Assembly (NCBI GenBank): GCA_023443515.1
Contig: JAEZUC010000090.1
Span: 1 to 64,000, forward strand
Reading direction: 5' to 3'
Source of the DNA: Bacillota bacterium
GTDB lineage: Bacteria; Bacillota; Clostridia; Acetivibrionales; DSM-1351
Length of the DNA: 64,000 nucleotides
The position numbers and the translations under genes are program-made. Position 1 is the stretch's first letter. Every line of letters begins with the position of its first letter. The notes below the pieces were generated by a model. It saw only the letters and a list, made by a program, of their open reading frames with translations. It was not told where the DNA came from and ran no database searches. Positions 52,335 to 61,221 of this stretch are shown in pieces.

Positions 52335-55300
52335 ATGTTTAAAATTTCTAAAGACACTATTTATTACTTATCTACGCCCATGAGATACAAGAAGGGTATG
52401 GACTATTTCAAGGATAAGCGTATCAAGTCCTTGTCCTATAATCAAGACATGCTGTTGTTTGATGCAACAGTTCTGGGAACTCATCCGTACAATGTACAGG
52501 TGCGCTTTGCCAAGTCCGGTAATCTCATTGATTTTTCATGTACCTGTTCGGATTGGGAAAAGACCGGAAAAGGGTGCAAACACATTGCCTCCGTTCTTTT
52601 CTTAATCAAGGAAAAAGACGAGCAGGGTTTTTTTAATTCTACTGTTCAAAAGAAAGCTGCAAAAGATATTTTTCAGTTTTTTTCAGATAAAGGCTCAGGA
52701 GTAAAGAGTTCAGTTAATGTGGAATTTAATCTTGAACTTATTAACAGAAGGTACTCAATTACCAAAAGAGGGCCTATTGCTTCTCTCTCTCTTCGTATGG
52801 GTACTGACAGGCTTTATATAGTCAGAAATATACGGCAGTTGTTAGAAGACCTCAACACCAATACTGAGATTGTTTTCGGGAAAGGCTTTACCTTTGACCC
52901 TTCCATACACGACTTTAAGGAAAGTGATAAGCCTGTTATTTCATATCTTCAGGAAATATGGCAGAATGAAAATCTATTGCACTATTTTACAAGTGAATTG
53001 AGTAAGTACAGTACCTTTATAGATAAAGATATTTTTCTCTCTGAAGCAGCTCTTAAAAGACTTCTTAAGATACTACACAGTATACCTTTTAATATAATAA
53101 ACAATAATACAAGAATTCAAAATGTTTTAATACAAGATGCAGATATCCCTTTGGAATTCACTCTAACAGGAAATGCCTCTGCCATTGATCTGAATATAGA
53201 TACTAAACTGCCTCTTTATCATATAACCTCGGATTTTGAGTATTTTTTATACGGTGAAACTGTCTACAGAGTTTCACCTGCCCAAAGAGAATACTTTAAA
53301 CCCTTTTTTACCTATATGAAGCAGGAGAATCTAAACCGTATAACCTTCGTAGAAAAGGACAAGGAGCGTTTCTTTTCAGAGGTACTTCCTTATGTCGAAA
53401 AAACCGGACGGGTATACATAGATGAAAATGTTCAGGAAATGGTTCAAAGAGTGGACTTCGAGCCTGAAATCTATCTGGATAAATTTGAAGATATAATAAC
53501 TGCAGATGTTAAATTCAAGTATGGTGATCGTATAATTAATCCTTTTTCTGCCTTTGGAGACCAGGTCTCTACGGGTAAGATTCTTATAAGGGACATGGAA
53601 AAAGAGGGTATTATTGTTGACATATTGGGTGAAAGTGATTTTAAGGTAAACGGTAATAGAATATATCTGGATGAGGAAGAAAAAATTTTTGATTTTGTAA
53701 ATACAATCGTTCCCAAACTACAGGAATATACGCAAGTATTCTATTCCGACAGCTTTAAAGCAATGACTATTAAAAAGGTTCCTTCATTCTCAGGCTTTTT
53801 GAGACTGAATACCCTGAATAATTTTCTTGAATTCAGCTTTGATATGGAGGGTGTTGGACGTGATGAGCTATCCTCTATATTTCAGAACGTAAGAGAAAAG
53901 AAAAAATATTTCCGTTTGAAAAACGGTGCCTTTCTTCCTCTTGATTCAGAGGGAATTACAACTATGTCTGAAATAATAGATCAACTTGAGCTGACAATGG
54001 AAGATTTGGACAGTGAACTGGTTCAGCTTCCCATGTACAGAGCTTTTTTTATAGATGGTATGCTAAAAGAAACCGAAATGAAATTCTTTGAACGTAATAA
54101 GGCCTTTAAAGATTTAGTTCATGATATACACGAACCTTCCGAGACTGAATTTCAAATTCCCGAAGCCCTTAAAGGTACACTAAGAAACTATCAAAAACTT
54201 GGTTTTAAATGGCTTAAAACTCTGTCAACATACGGCCTTGGAGGAATTCTCGCCGATGATATGGGTTTGGGAAAAACCTTGCAGGTTATTACTCTGCTCC
54301 AGTACGATAAAAATTTTTCAGGCCCCGCAACATCTATAGTTATCGTGCCTACCTCTCTTATTTATAACTGGTGTTCCGAAGTTGACAAATTTGCACCGGA
54401 TTTAAAGATAACTGCTGTTGTGGGAAACAAAGCGGAACGAGAGGAACTAATAAAAACCGGTGTCACCTCAGATGTAATAGTTACATCTTATGCTCTTATC
54501 AGACGTGATATTGACAACTACAAAAACTACTTGTTCAGATATTGTATACTGGACGAGGCTCAGCACATTAAAAACCCCGGGTCCCAGGCAGCTAAAGCCG
54601 TAAAACAGCTTGCATCACAGCACAGATTTGCACTTACAGGAACACCTATGGAAAATAATCTTACAGAGCTGTGGTCGGTTTTTGATTTTATTTTACCCGG
54701 ATATCTTAGGTCACACGGAAAATTTGTTGAAAAGTTTGAATCACCCATTTCAAAAGGAGACAGTGGGGCTTTAACCTCCTTGAGCAAGCAATTAAAACCA
54801 TTTATACTAAGAAGACTAAAGCAAGAAGTCCTGAAGGAACTACCCGAAAAAATAGAGCATATTATTAAAGCAGACCTGACTGAGGAACAGAAAAAGCTTT
54901 ACGTCGCTTATCTTGAGCAAGCTAAAGGAGATATTTTCAGGGAAATAAACGAAAATGGCTATGAACGGAGTCAAATAAAGATTTTATCGGTGCTTACCCG
55001 ACTAAGACAGCTTTGTTGCCACCCTTCTCTGTTTGTAGACAACTATGAAGGTGACAGTGGCAAGTTTTTGCTCCTCAAAGAGATAGTAGGAGACTCTCTA
55101 ACCTCCGGGCACAGAATACTTCTGTTCTCACAGTTTACATCAATGCTGGCAATTATAAGGCAGTGGTTACAGGAGGACGGAATTGACTATTTATACCTTG
55201 ACGGGTCAACCCCTGCTGAACAAAGAATGAAGATGGTTAAAAACTTTAACAACGGACAGGGTCAGATTTTTCTTCTATCTCTTAAATCCGGAGGAACCGG

Positions 55301-55568
55301 CTTGAATCTTACTGGTGCAGATACGGTTATCCACTATGATCCATGGTGGAACCCGGCTGTAGAAGACCAAGCGACTGACCGTGCATACCGTATAGGTCAG
55401 CTGAAAACAGTTCATGTAATGAAGCTGGTTTCACACGGTACGATAGAGGAAAAAATATTACGTCTCAAGGATAGAAAAAAACAGCTGGTGGATGCAGTTA
55501 TTCAATCCGGGGAAACTCTTATTACCAAGATGACCAAAGAAGAACTAACGGAACTTTTTGAAATATAA
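52335..55568 (+). CDS. SNF2-family helicase with SWIM zinc finger
   Basis: A 1077-residue protein. The N terminus holds a SWIM zinc finger (FSCTCSDWEKTGKGCKHIAS, C-x-C...C-x-H). A long middle region of bacterial SNF2-associated type follows. The ATPase has Walker A in ILADDMGLGKT (near 640), Walker B in LDEAQHIKNP, and the helicase C motifs FSQFTSMLAII, SGGTGLNL and QATDRAYRIGQ. It probably remodels protein-DNA or RNA-polymerase complexes, as known for the RapA/SNF2 group. The start is the ATG at 52335 after GGAG (ATG 52332 is equally close). It ends at a terminator and stands alone. Confidence 0.93.
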   Translation: MFKISKDTIYYLSTPMRYKKGMDYFKDKRIKSLSYNQDMLLFDATVLGTHPYNVQVRFAKSGNLIDFSCTCSDWEKTGKGCKHIASVLFLIKEKDEQGFFNSTVQKKAAKDIFQFFSDKGSGVKSSVNVEFNLELINRRYSITKRGPIASLSLRMGTDRLYIVRNIRQLLEDLNTNTEIVFGKGFTFDPSIHDFKESDKPVISYLQEIWQNENLLHYFTSELSKYSTFIDKDIFLSEAALKRLLKILHSIPFNIINNNTRIQNVLIQDADIPLEFTLTGNASAIDLNIDTKLPLYHITSDFEYFLYGETVYRVSPAQREYFKPFFTYMKQENLNRITFVEKDKERFFSEVLPYVEKTGRVYIDENVQEMVQRVDFEPEIYLDKFEDIITADVKFKYGDRIINPFSAFGDQVSTGKILIRDMEKEGIIVDILGESDFKVNGNRIYLDEEEKIFDFVNTIVPKLQEYTQVFYSDSFKAMTIKKVPSFSGFLRLNTLNNFLEFSFDMEGVGRDELSSIFQNVREKKKYFRLKNGAFLPLDSEGITTMSEIIDQLELTMEDLDSELVQLPMYRAFFIDGMLKETEMKFFERNKAFKDLVHDIHEPSETEFQIPEALKGTLRNYQKLGFKWLKTLSTYGLGGILADDMGLGKTLQVITLLQYDKNFSGPATSIVIVPTSLIYNWCSEVDKFAPDLKITAVVGNKAEREELIKTGVTSDVIVTSYALIRRDIDNYKNYLFRYCILDEAQHIKNPGSQAAKAVKQLASQHRFALTGTPMENNLTELWSVFDFILPGYLRSHGKFVEKFESPISKGDSGALTSLSKQLKPFILRRLKQEVLKELPEKIEHIIKADLTEEQKKLYVAYLEQAKGDIFREINENGYERSQIKILSVLTRLRQLCCHPSLFVDNYEGDSGKFLLLKEIVGDSLTSGHRILLFSQFTSMLAIIRQWLQEDGIDYLYLDGSTPAEQRMKMVKNFNNGQGQIFLLSLKSGGTGLNLTGADTVIHYDPWWNPAVEDQATDRAYRIGQLKTVHVMKLVSHGTIEEKILRLKDRKKQLVDAVIQSGETLITKMTKEELTELFEI

Positions 55569-55572
55569 TAAC

Positions 55573-55607
55573 AAAACCAGAGGCGTATTGAACCTCTGGT
55601 TTTATTG
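55573..55607. terminator. Bidirectional terminator after the SNF2 gene
   Basis: AAAACCAGAGG (55573-55583) pairs with CCTCTGGTTTT (55593-55603). It also serves the convergent aminopeptidase gene. Confidence 0.88.
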
Positions 55608-55625
55608 TATATAAATATACTTATT

Positions 55626-56741
55626 CTATTTCAAATTTTCAGGATTTAATGCCTGTAGTTCTTTAGGTACAAAAAGACCGTCTTTTCTAATTAGCTTATC
55701 ATCAAACCATATTTCTCCACCACCATATTCAGGCCTTTGAATAAAAACAAGATCCCAGTGGATAGAGGACTTATTTCCGTTTGGGCACTCGTCATAACAG
55801 CTTCCGGGGGTAAAGTGTATGCTTCCTCTTATCTTTTCATCAAAAAGTGTGTCCTTCATTGGTGTTTCAATGTAAGGATTAACACCTATTGCAAACTCCC
55901 CTACGTATCTTGCTGCTTCATCAGTGTCGAAAATTTCATTGATACGCTCGGTTTCGTTTGCGGTAGCTTCAATTATTTTTCCATCCTTGAATTCTAGTCG
56001 GATATTCTCAAAAGTTACACCCTGGTATACCGCAGGACAGTTGTAGCTTATTACTCCGTTTACCGAGTCTTTTACCGGTGCAGTAAATACTTCTCCATCG
56101 GGAATGTTCATTTTACCGTCACATTTTATTGCAGGCAGTCCTTTTATTGAAAATGTCAAGTCAGTCCCTTTTCCTGTAATTCTCACCTTGTCGGTAGCTT
56201 CCATTAATTTTACAAGTGGATCCATAGCTCTTGACATTTTGGCGTAATCCAGATTGCATACATTAAAGTAAAAATCTTCAAAGTATTCTGTTGGAGTATT
56301 GGCAAGCTGTGCCATTGAGTGAGTAGGATACCTCATTACACACCATCTTGTGTGTTCTACACGCTGTTCAGAATGTACAGGCTTTGAAAACAGTGACATG
56401 TATATCTTCATTTTATCAGACGGAACAGAGGCCCTTTCACTTACATTATCTCCTGACCTGATACCAATGTATGCATCCATGTCCTTCATTCTGGCCAGTT
56501 CATAGCGTGCCATATCTTTCATTTGTTCTTCTGTACACTGTTCAAGAAGTACTCTTTCCAATTCCGGATTCTTTATTGTAAGGTATGGAATTGCTCCTAT
56601 CTTGTATGCCTCGCGGATTAAGGCTCTTGACAAGGGAACCTCATTGCCGATATTTTCAATCAGGATTTTCTCTCCCGGTTTCAGTTCACATGAGTAGTTA
56701 ATTAAATTATTTGCCAGTTTTTCTATACGTGGATCATTCAT
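55626..56741 (-). CDS. M29-family metallo-aminopeptidase
   Basis: A 371-residue cytoplasmic aminopeptidase of family M29 (AmpS/PepS type), removing N-terminal residues from peptides. Motifs: GEKILIENI near the N terminus, DGEVFTAPVKDSVNG with the metal Glu, and the C-terminal metal block GSCYDECPNGNKSSIHWDLV. AGGGAGG precedes the ATG. It is 41 bases after pepF on the same strand, so the two peptidases are probably co-transcribed and act in turn: endopeptidase, then aminopeptidase. Confidence 0.9.
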   Translation of the reverse strand: MNDPRIEKLANNLINYSCELKPGEKILIENIGNEVPLSRALIREAYKIGAIPYLTIKNPELERVLLEQCTEEQMKDMARYELARMKDMDAYIGIRSGDNVSERASVPSDKMKIYMSLFSKPVHSEQRVEHTRWCVMRYPTHSMAQLANTPTEYFEDFYFNVCNLDYAKMSRAMDPLVKLMEATDKVRITGKGTDLTFSIKGLPAIKCDGKMNIPDGEVFTAPVKDSVNGVISYNCPAVYQGVTFENIRLEFKDGKIIEATANETERINEIFDTDEAARYVGEFAIGVNPYIETPMKDTLFDEKIRGSIHFTPGSCYDECPNGNKSSIHWDLVFIQRPEYGGGEIWFDDKLIRKDGLFVPKELQALNPENLK

Positions 56742-56782
56742 TACTGTAACCTCCCTTTATTTATTATGTTGACCAGAGTATA

Positions 56783-58588
56783 TTATACTAAAAGTTCTTC
56801 CAACTCTTCCAGAGTTTTTTCAAATACGTTTAACGCATCCTGTATCGGCTGTGGTGATGAAAGGTCTACTCCTGCTATTTTTAAAAGTTCTATTGGATAA
56901 TTGGAGCCCCCGCCTTTAAGGAACTCTAAATATTTATCAACTGCAGGCTTGCCCTCTTTATATATTTTTTCTGCAATAGCAGTAGCAGCTGAGAAGCCTG
57001 TTGCATACTTGTATACATAGAAACTGCTGTAGAAGTGAGGAATTCTTGCCCATTCCATTGCAGTTTCCTTGTCCACTTGAACTGCTTCTCCGAAATACTT
57101 TTTGTTCAGGTCATAGTAGATATCGCAAAGCTCCTGTGCATTCAGTGCCTCTCCCTGCTCTGTCTTTTGGTGTATAAGCTTTTCAAATTCTGCAAACATT
57201 GTCTGTCTGAATATTGTTCCTCTGAACTCCTCAAGATAATGGTTCAGCAAATATGCCTTCTCCTGCTTGCTTTCAGATTTTGATAACATATACTTCATGA
57301 GCAATGATTCATTTACAGTAGATGCAACCTCTGCAACAAATATTTTGTATTCCGAGTAAACGTATGGCTGAGTCATATTGGTATAGTATGAATGCAGTGC
57401 ATGACCCATTTCATGTGCCAGGGTATATACATCGTTTATATTGTCCTGATAGTTAAGAAGTACATACGGGTGTGTTTTGAAAGCGCCCCATGCATATGCT
57501 CCGCTGGTTTTGCCATCATTTTCGTAAATATCAATCCAGCCTGAATCAAAGCCCTTCTTAAGATACCCGATGTATTCCTCACCTAATGGCTTTAGCCCAT
57601 CTTCAACAAGCTTCTTGGCTTCCTCATAGGTAACTTTTTTGTCGTATTCTTCAACCATGGGAACATACAAATCGTACATATGCAGCTCATCCAGTTTTAA
57701 TACCTTTTTTCTCAGCTTCAGATACCTATCAAATAAGTGCAGGTTTTTATTTACGGTAGCTATGAGATTATCATAAACCTCTACGGGTATGTTGTCGTTG
57801 TCCAAAGATGCTACCAGGGCTGACGGATAGTTTCTTACAACGGAATAAAATCGGTTTTTCTTTACGTTGCCCGTAAGTGATGCACCAAGTGTATTTTTCA
57901 TTTTGGTATAAGTACTGTACACAGCTTCAAAAGCGTCCTTACGAACTCTCCGGTCCCTACTTTCCATAAATGTAGTATATCTGCCCTTTGTGACTTCTAC
58001 TTCCTCTCCTTTTTCATCCCGGATATAAGGAAATTTTATGTCCGCATTGTTGTACATGGTGAAGATGTCCCCTGCTGTGTCTGATATTTCTGTGGAGAGA
58101 GCTAGTATCTGTTCTTCCTTCTCTGATAAAATATGTTCCTTCTGCCTCAAATTCTCTTGTACCATAAACATGTACACTGAAAGTTCTTTATTGGAATTCA
58201 TAAAAGACATCAGCTTGTCTTCTGGTATTGCCAGCATCTCCGGAACTATAAATGATATTGCGGTATAAACCTCCGTACCAAGGGTAGACGCTCTTTCTGT
58301 CAACGCCTGATAGGTTGAATTTCCGTTATCCTCATCCCTCTTCATTCTTGCATAAACAAAGACTTTGTCATTGAGTGACAATAATTCGTCGCTTTTCTTG
58401 AAGCAATCAAGCAGTGTATCAGCACTATTCCCAAGCTTGCCCTTGAAGGTTGCCATTTGTGTCGCCAATTCCTTAACTGTCTTAAAATCCTTTTCCCATG
58501 AATCCGTATCCTTATATATATCCTCCAGCTTCCATTTGAACTTTTCCTCAATGTCTTTTCTCTTGGGTAGTGTCTTTACTGAAGCCAT
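56783..58588 (-). CDS. pepF: Oligoendopeptidase F (M3B)
   Basis: A 601-residue zinc metallopeptidase. The HExxH motif is AHEMGHALHSYY (near 388-392) with the third ligand Glu in the downstream helix (YSEYKIFVAEVASTVNE). The size fits PepF, which cuts peptides of about 7 to 17 residues in the cytoplasm. GGAGG lies upstream of the ATG. It heads a two-gene operon with the M29 aminopeptidase. Confidence 0.95.
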   Translation of the reverse strand: MASVKTLPKRKDIEEKFKWKLEDIYKDTDSWEKDFKTVKELATQMATFKGKLGNSADTLLDCFKKSDELLSLNDKVFVYARMKRDEDNGNSTYQALTERASTLGTEVYTAISFIVPEMLAIPEDKLMSFMNSNKELSVYMFMVQENLRQKEHILSEKEEQILALSTEISDTAGDIFTMYNNADIKFPYIRDEKGEEVEVTKGRYTTFMESRDRRVRKDAFEAVYSTYTKMKNTLGASLTGNVKKNRFYSVVRNYPSALVASLDNDNIPVEVYDNLIATVNKNLHLFDRYLKLRKKVLKLDELHMYDLYVPMVEEYDKKVTYEEAKKLVEDGLKPLGEEYIGYLKKGFDSGWIDIYENDGKTSGAYAWGAFKTHPYVLLNYQDNINDVYTLAHEMGHALHSYYTNMTQPYVYSEYKIFVAEVASTVNESLLMKYMLSKSESKQEKAYLLNHYLEEFRGTIFRQTMFAEFEKLIHQKTEQGEALNAQELCDIYYDLNKKYFGEAVQVDKETAMEWARIPHFYSSFYVYKYATGFSAATAIAEKIYKEGKPAVDKYLEFLKGGGSNYPIELLKIAGVDLSSPQPIQDALNVFEKTLEELEELLV

Positions 58589-58816
58589 ATTATTTACCTC
58601 CGCTTTTTTATTTGCATTTTGGTTACTGGTTATTCTTTTCGCTTCATTATTTAATATCTCAATATATCTAATAATTATAAAACAACCTACTGCGGATTTC
58701 CATGCATTTCCTATATAAAGTTATTTATAGGTATGATTTTAAAATAAAAATAGCCTTGAAATATTGAAAATTTTTTAGTATACTATGATAGTTGTTAAAA
58801 GGAAACAATTATTTAT

Positions 58817-58893
58817 GCGCCCGTAGCTCAGCAGGATAGAGCGTCGGTTTCCTAAACCGCAGGTCGCACGTTCGAATCGTGTCGGGCGTACCA
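58817..58893 (+). tRNA. tRNA-Arg, anticodon CCT
   Basis: A 77-base tRNA with encoded CCA. Acceptor GCGCCCG/CGGGCGT, D arm GCTC/GAGC, anticodon loop TTCCTAA (anticodon 58851-58853), T arm GCACG-TTCGAAT-CGTGT. It reads AGG. The top pair of the anticodon stem is a T-C mismatch, and a terminator follows. Confidence 0.96.
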
Positions 58894-58898
58894 GAGAA

Positions 58899-58936
58899 AA
58901 ACCACTTAGCTGTAGTGATACATTTAGGTGGTTTCT
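58899..58936 (+). terminator. Terminator after the tRNA gene
   Basis: AAACCACTTA (58899-58908) pairs with TAGGTGGTTT (58925-58934) with one weak pair, followed by T-rich sequence. Confidence 0.7.
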
Positions 58937-59029
58937 TAATTCTTCAGTATAATTATTTTTTCAAGTAATTGACTAAGATGTAATATTTTATTAAAATAAT
59001 GTATGAATAATACATTTTTGGAGGTCATT

Positions 59030-59473
59030 ATGAACAATCAAGGCTCTGCTACTTATCAGCCCGCAACCGCGCCTGTAGGTCAGCTCAATGCAAAACGTTC
59101 CCTTATTAAATTTATTTTACTTAACATCATTACGCTTGGGATTTATTCTATCGTATTCTATTCGAGTATCTCTTCGAATATTAATATTATAGCTAGCCGT
59201 TATGATGGAAAAAAGACAATGCACTACTGTCTGCTATTCTTTTTAGTAGGCCCAATCACTTTAGGAATTGGCTTTATAGTATGGTTCCATAAAATATCTG
59301 CAAGAATTGGTACAGAACTGTCCCGTCGCAACATAGACTATAAATTTGGTGCTGCTGATTACTGGATTTTTAATATCCTTTTGGCTTTTGTAGTTGTAGG
59401 GCCATTTATATATTTGCATAAGCTTTGCAAAGCAACCAATTTAATATCACAACACTACAATGTAAACGGATAA
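59030..59473 (+). CDS. DUF4234-type membrane protein
   Basis: A 147-residue protein. After a hydrophilic N terminus (about 1-25) it has three to four hydrophobic segments (LIKFILLNIITLGIYSIVFY, LLFFLVGPITLGIGFIVWF, YWIFNILLAFVVVGPFIYL), the pattern of the DUF4234 family, whose function is unknown. The start is the ATG at 59030, after GGAGG; an ATG at 59003 is in frame but earlier than that site. Monocistronic with its own terminator. Confidence 0.78.
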   Translation: MNNQGSATYQPATAPVGQLNAKRSLIKFILLNIITLGIYSIVFYSSISSNINIIASRYDGKKTMHYCLLFFLVGPITLGIGFIVWFHKISARIGTELSRRNIDYKFGAADYWIFNILLAFVVVGPFIYLHKLCKATNLISQHYNVNG

Positions 59474-59490
59474 TAGTAAACAAATATGCA

Positions 59491-59526
59491 AAAACCCTTG
59501 AGACGAAAGTCTTGAGGGTTTTTTGA
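59491..59526 (+). terminator. Terminator after the DUF4234 gene
   Basis: AAAACCCTTGAGAC and GTCTTGAGGGTTTT pair around a GAAA loop with two imperfect pairs, then T run. It probably also serves the convergent MFS gene. Confidence 0.78.
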
Positions 59527-59553
59527 TTTATTATTTTTATATAATCCTGTCAA

Positions 59554-60765
59554 TCAATATTTTGCTTTCCTCTGATAAATATTGAAAATAACCAGTGAAA
59601 CCAGCAAAAGAACGGAACATGACACAAACATTGCAGTATAATTAAAATATTGAGAGATTCCTCCACCAACAATAGGCCCCAGTCCTTGCCCGATGTCTGC
59701 ACCTATGTAAAATGTACTGGTTGCTACCCCCACCCTGCTTGGACTTACTCTCTTGATACTCTCTGCCTGAAGTGATAGCTGCCCTCCTCCTTGTCCAATG
59801 GACTTCAATACGGATGCAACTATAAGCAAACCAAGTGTCGGAGCAACCCCTATCAATGCCATGGAAATGGCTGAAACTATTAGAGAGATATTTACTGTAA
59901 GGGTTAAGCCCTTGTTATCCACTATCCGTCCTACAAAAAGGCGTAGAAGAAAAATCACGACCGCCCCTATGGAAAAGAATAATCCAATATTTGTAATGTT
60001 CCTTTCTTTCCCCAAAAGAATTAAAAAGGAGCTAACTAACCCGTTTCCAAAGGAGAACATACCCCCAATTATCGCATAGAGGATGCCCTCCTTAGCAATT
60101 AAGGAATCTATTGTCAGCTTACTTCTTACATTAATATTTTCTGCGTTTTTTTGTTCAATTTGTTCAATAGGATACTTTAAACACAGTAGCAATGCCGCAC
60201 CCATAAAGGACAAAAAAGCAATGACAACAAACAATGTCTGAAACCCGTACTTATCAGCAACATAAATTCCAATATTGGGTCCAATGACAGATGCCACTAC
60301 CTGTCCAATTCCATAGTAACCAATCCCTTCCCCCAAGCGCTCCTTGGGAATAAATCTGGTAGCAAGAGCAATACTCACTGTACTGCTTATACCAAACGCC
60401 CCCCCATGAAGTACTCTGAAAGAAAAAAGCATCGGGATGCTTGTAGAGAAAAAATATCCTACAACTGAAAATCCAATAATCACGTTTGCCAATATGCACA
60501 GGTTTTTTTTGTTGAAAATATCTGCCATCATTCCAGCAAATGGGCGCATGACTAACGCAGCAACAGAAAAAATCCCTGATATTGCACCTGCCACAACCAG
60601 TGAATTCTCAATGTCCATTGAATATTTTGAAATAACCGTATACACCATATTAAAGCCCGTAGCCGTTATAAAACTTACAGCAATCAAAAAAATAAAAGCT
60701 TTGCTCCACAATTTGCTTTTATTTCTTTGGCTATTATTACTCTCTATTTTATTGTAAAAAGGCAT
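59554..60765 (-). CDS. Major facilitator superfamily transporter
   Basis: A 403-residue membrane protein with about twelve hydrophobic segments. The loop-2 motif is RPFAGMMADIFNKKN and the family pattern of drug/proton antiporters is seen (GYYGIGQVVASVIGPNIG). The substrate is unknown. GGAGG lies before the ATG. Its promoter is about 190 bases upstream, giving a long leader. Confidence 0.88.
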   Translation of the reverse strand: MPFYNKIESNNSQRNKSKLWSKAFIFLIAVSFITATGFNMVYTVISKYSMDIENSLVVAGAISGIFSVAALVMRPFAGMMADIFNKKNLCILANVIIGFSVVGYFFSTSIPMLFSFRVLHGGAFGISSTVSIALATRFIPKERLGEGIGYYGIGQVVASVIGPNIGIYVADKYGFQTLFVVIAFLSFMGAALLLCLKYPIEQIEQKNAENINVRSKLTIDSLIAKEGILYAIIGGMFSFGNGLVSSFLILLGKERNITNIGLFFSIGAVVIFLLRLFVGRIVDNKGLTLTVNISLIVSAISMALIGVAPTLGLLIVASVLKSIGQGGGQLSLQAESIKRVSPSRVGVATSTFYIGADIGQGLGPIVGGGISQYFNYTAMFVSCSVLLLVSLVIFNIYQRKAKY

Positions 60766-60953
60766 TTGCGTCGAACCACCTCCTAAGTGCTGGAGATATT
60801 ATGTTTAAAATCTTTATCATTTGAATATATTCCCCTTATATGTAATGTCGGTATCAGAAAACCTATCTACTGGAAGTATTGTATCTCCAAAAGATCTGAC
60901 TAAAATGAGAAATATATTCACTTAGTTTGCTATTTCGTTTTACCAACAAAATT

Positions 60954-60983
60954 ATTATATTTAATACTTCTATATTCTGTCAA
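60954..60983 (-). promoter_or_regulatory. Promoter of the MFS gene
   Basis: On the minus strand TTGACA (60983-60978), 18 bp, TATAAT (60959-60954). The expected start near 60947 leaves a leader of about 180 bases in which I see no known riboswitch. The remainder of 60984-61071 shows nothing. Confidence 0.7.
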
Positions 60984-61071
60984 TCATAAACAAGCGGATA
61001 GTACATATTCCTTAACACTGACTGGTTATATTTATTTTCAGTTTAGCTAAATATATATATCTTTCTATATA

Positions 61072-61133
61072 TTGACATTGACAATGGGATGATATAAAAT
61101 TGCAATAGGTTGCTAAAACGATATTGCAATTTT
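61072..61133 (+). promoter_or_regulatory. Promoter and inverted-repeat operator of the esterase gene
   Basis: TTGACA (61072-61077), 17 bp, TAAAAT (61095-61100). A perfect 12-bp inverted repeat, AAAATTGCAATA (61096-61107) and TATTGCAATTTT (61122-61133) with a 14-bp spacer, starts within the -10. This is the place for a repressor. The gene starts about 90 bases later. Confidence 0.65.
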
Positions 61134-61221
61134 AAGCAATTCACTATATCACTACTACTTACTTACATACTATTCTAATTTTCTTTTATAACGATAGGAA
61201 TCTAAATCTAATTTGGGATGA

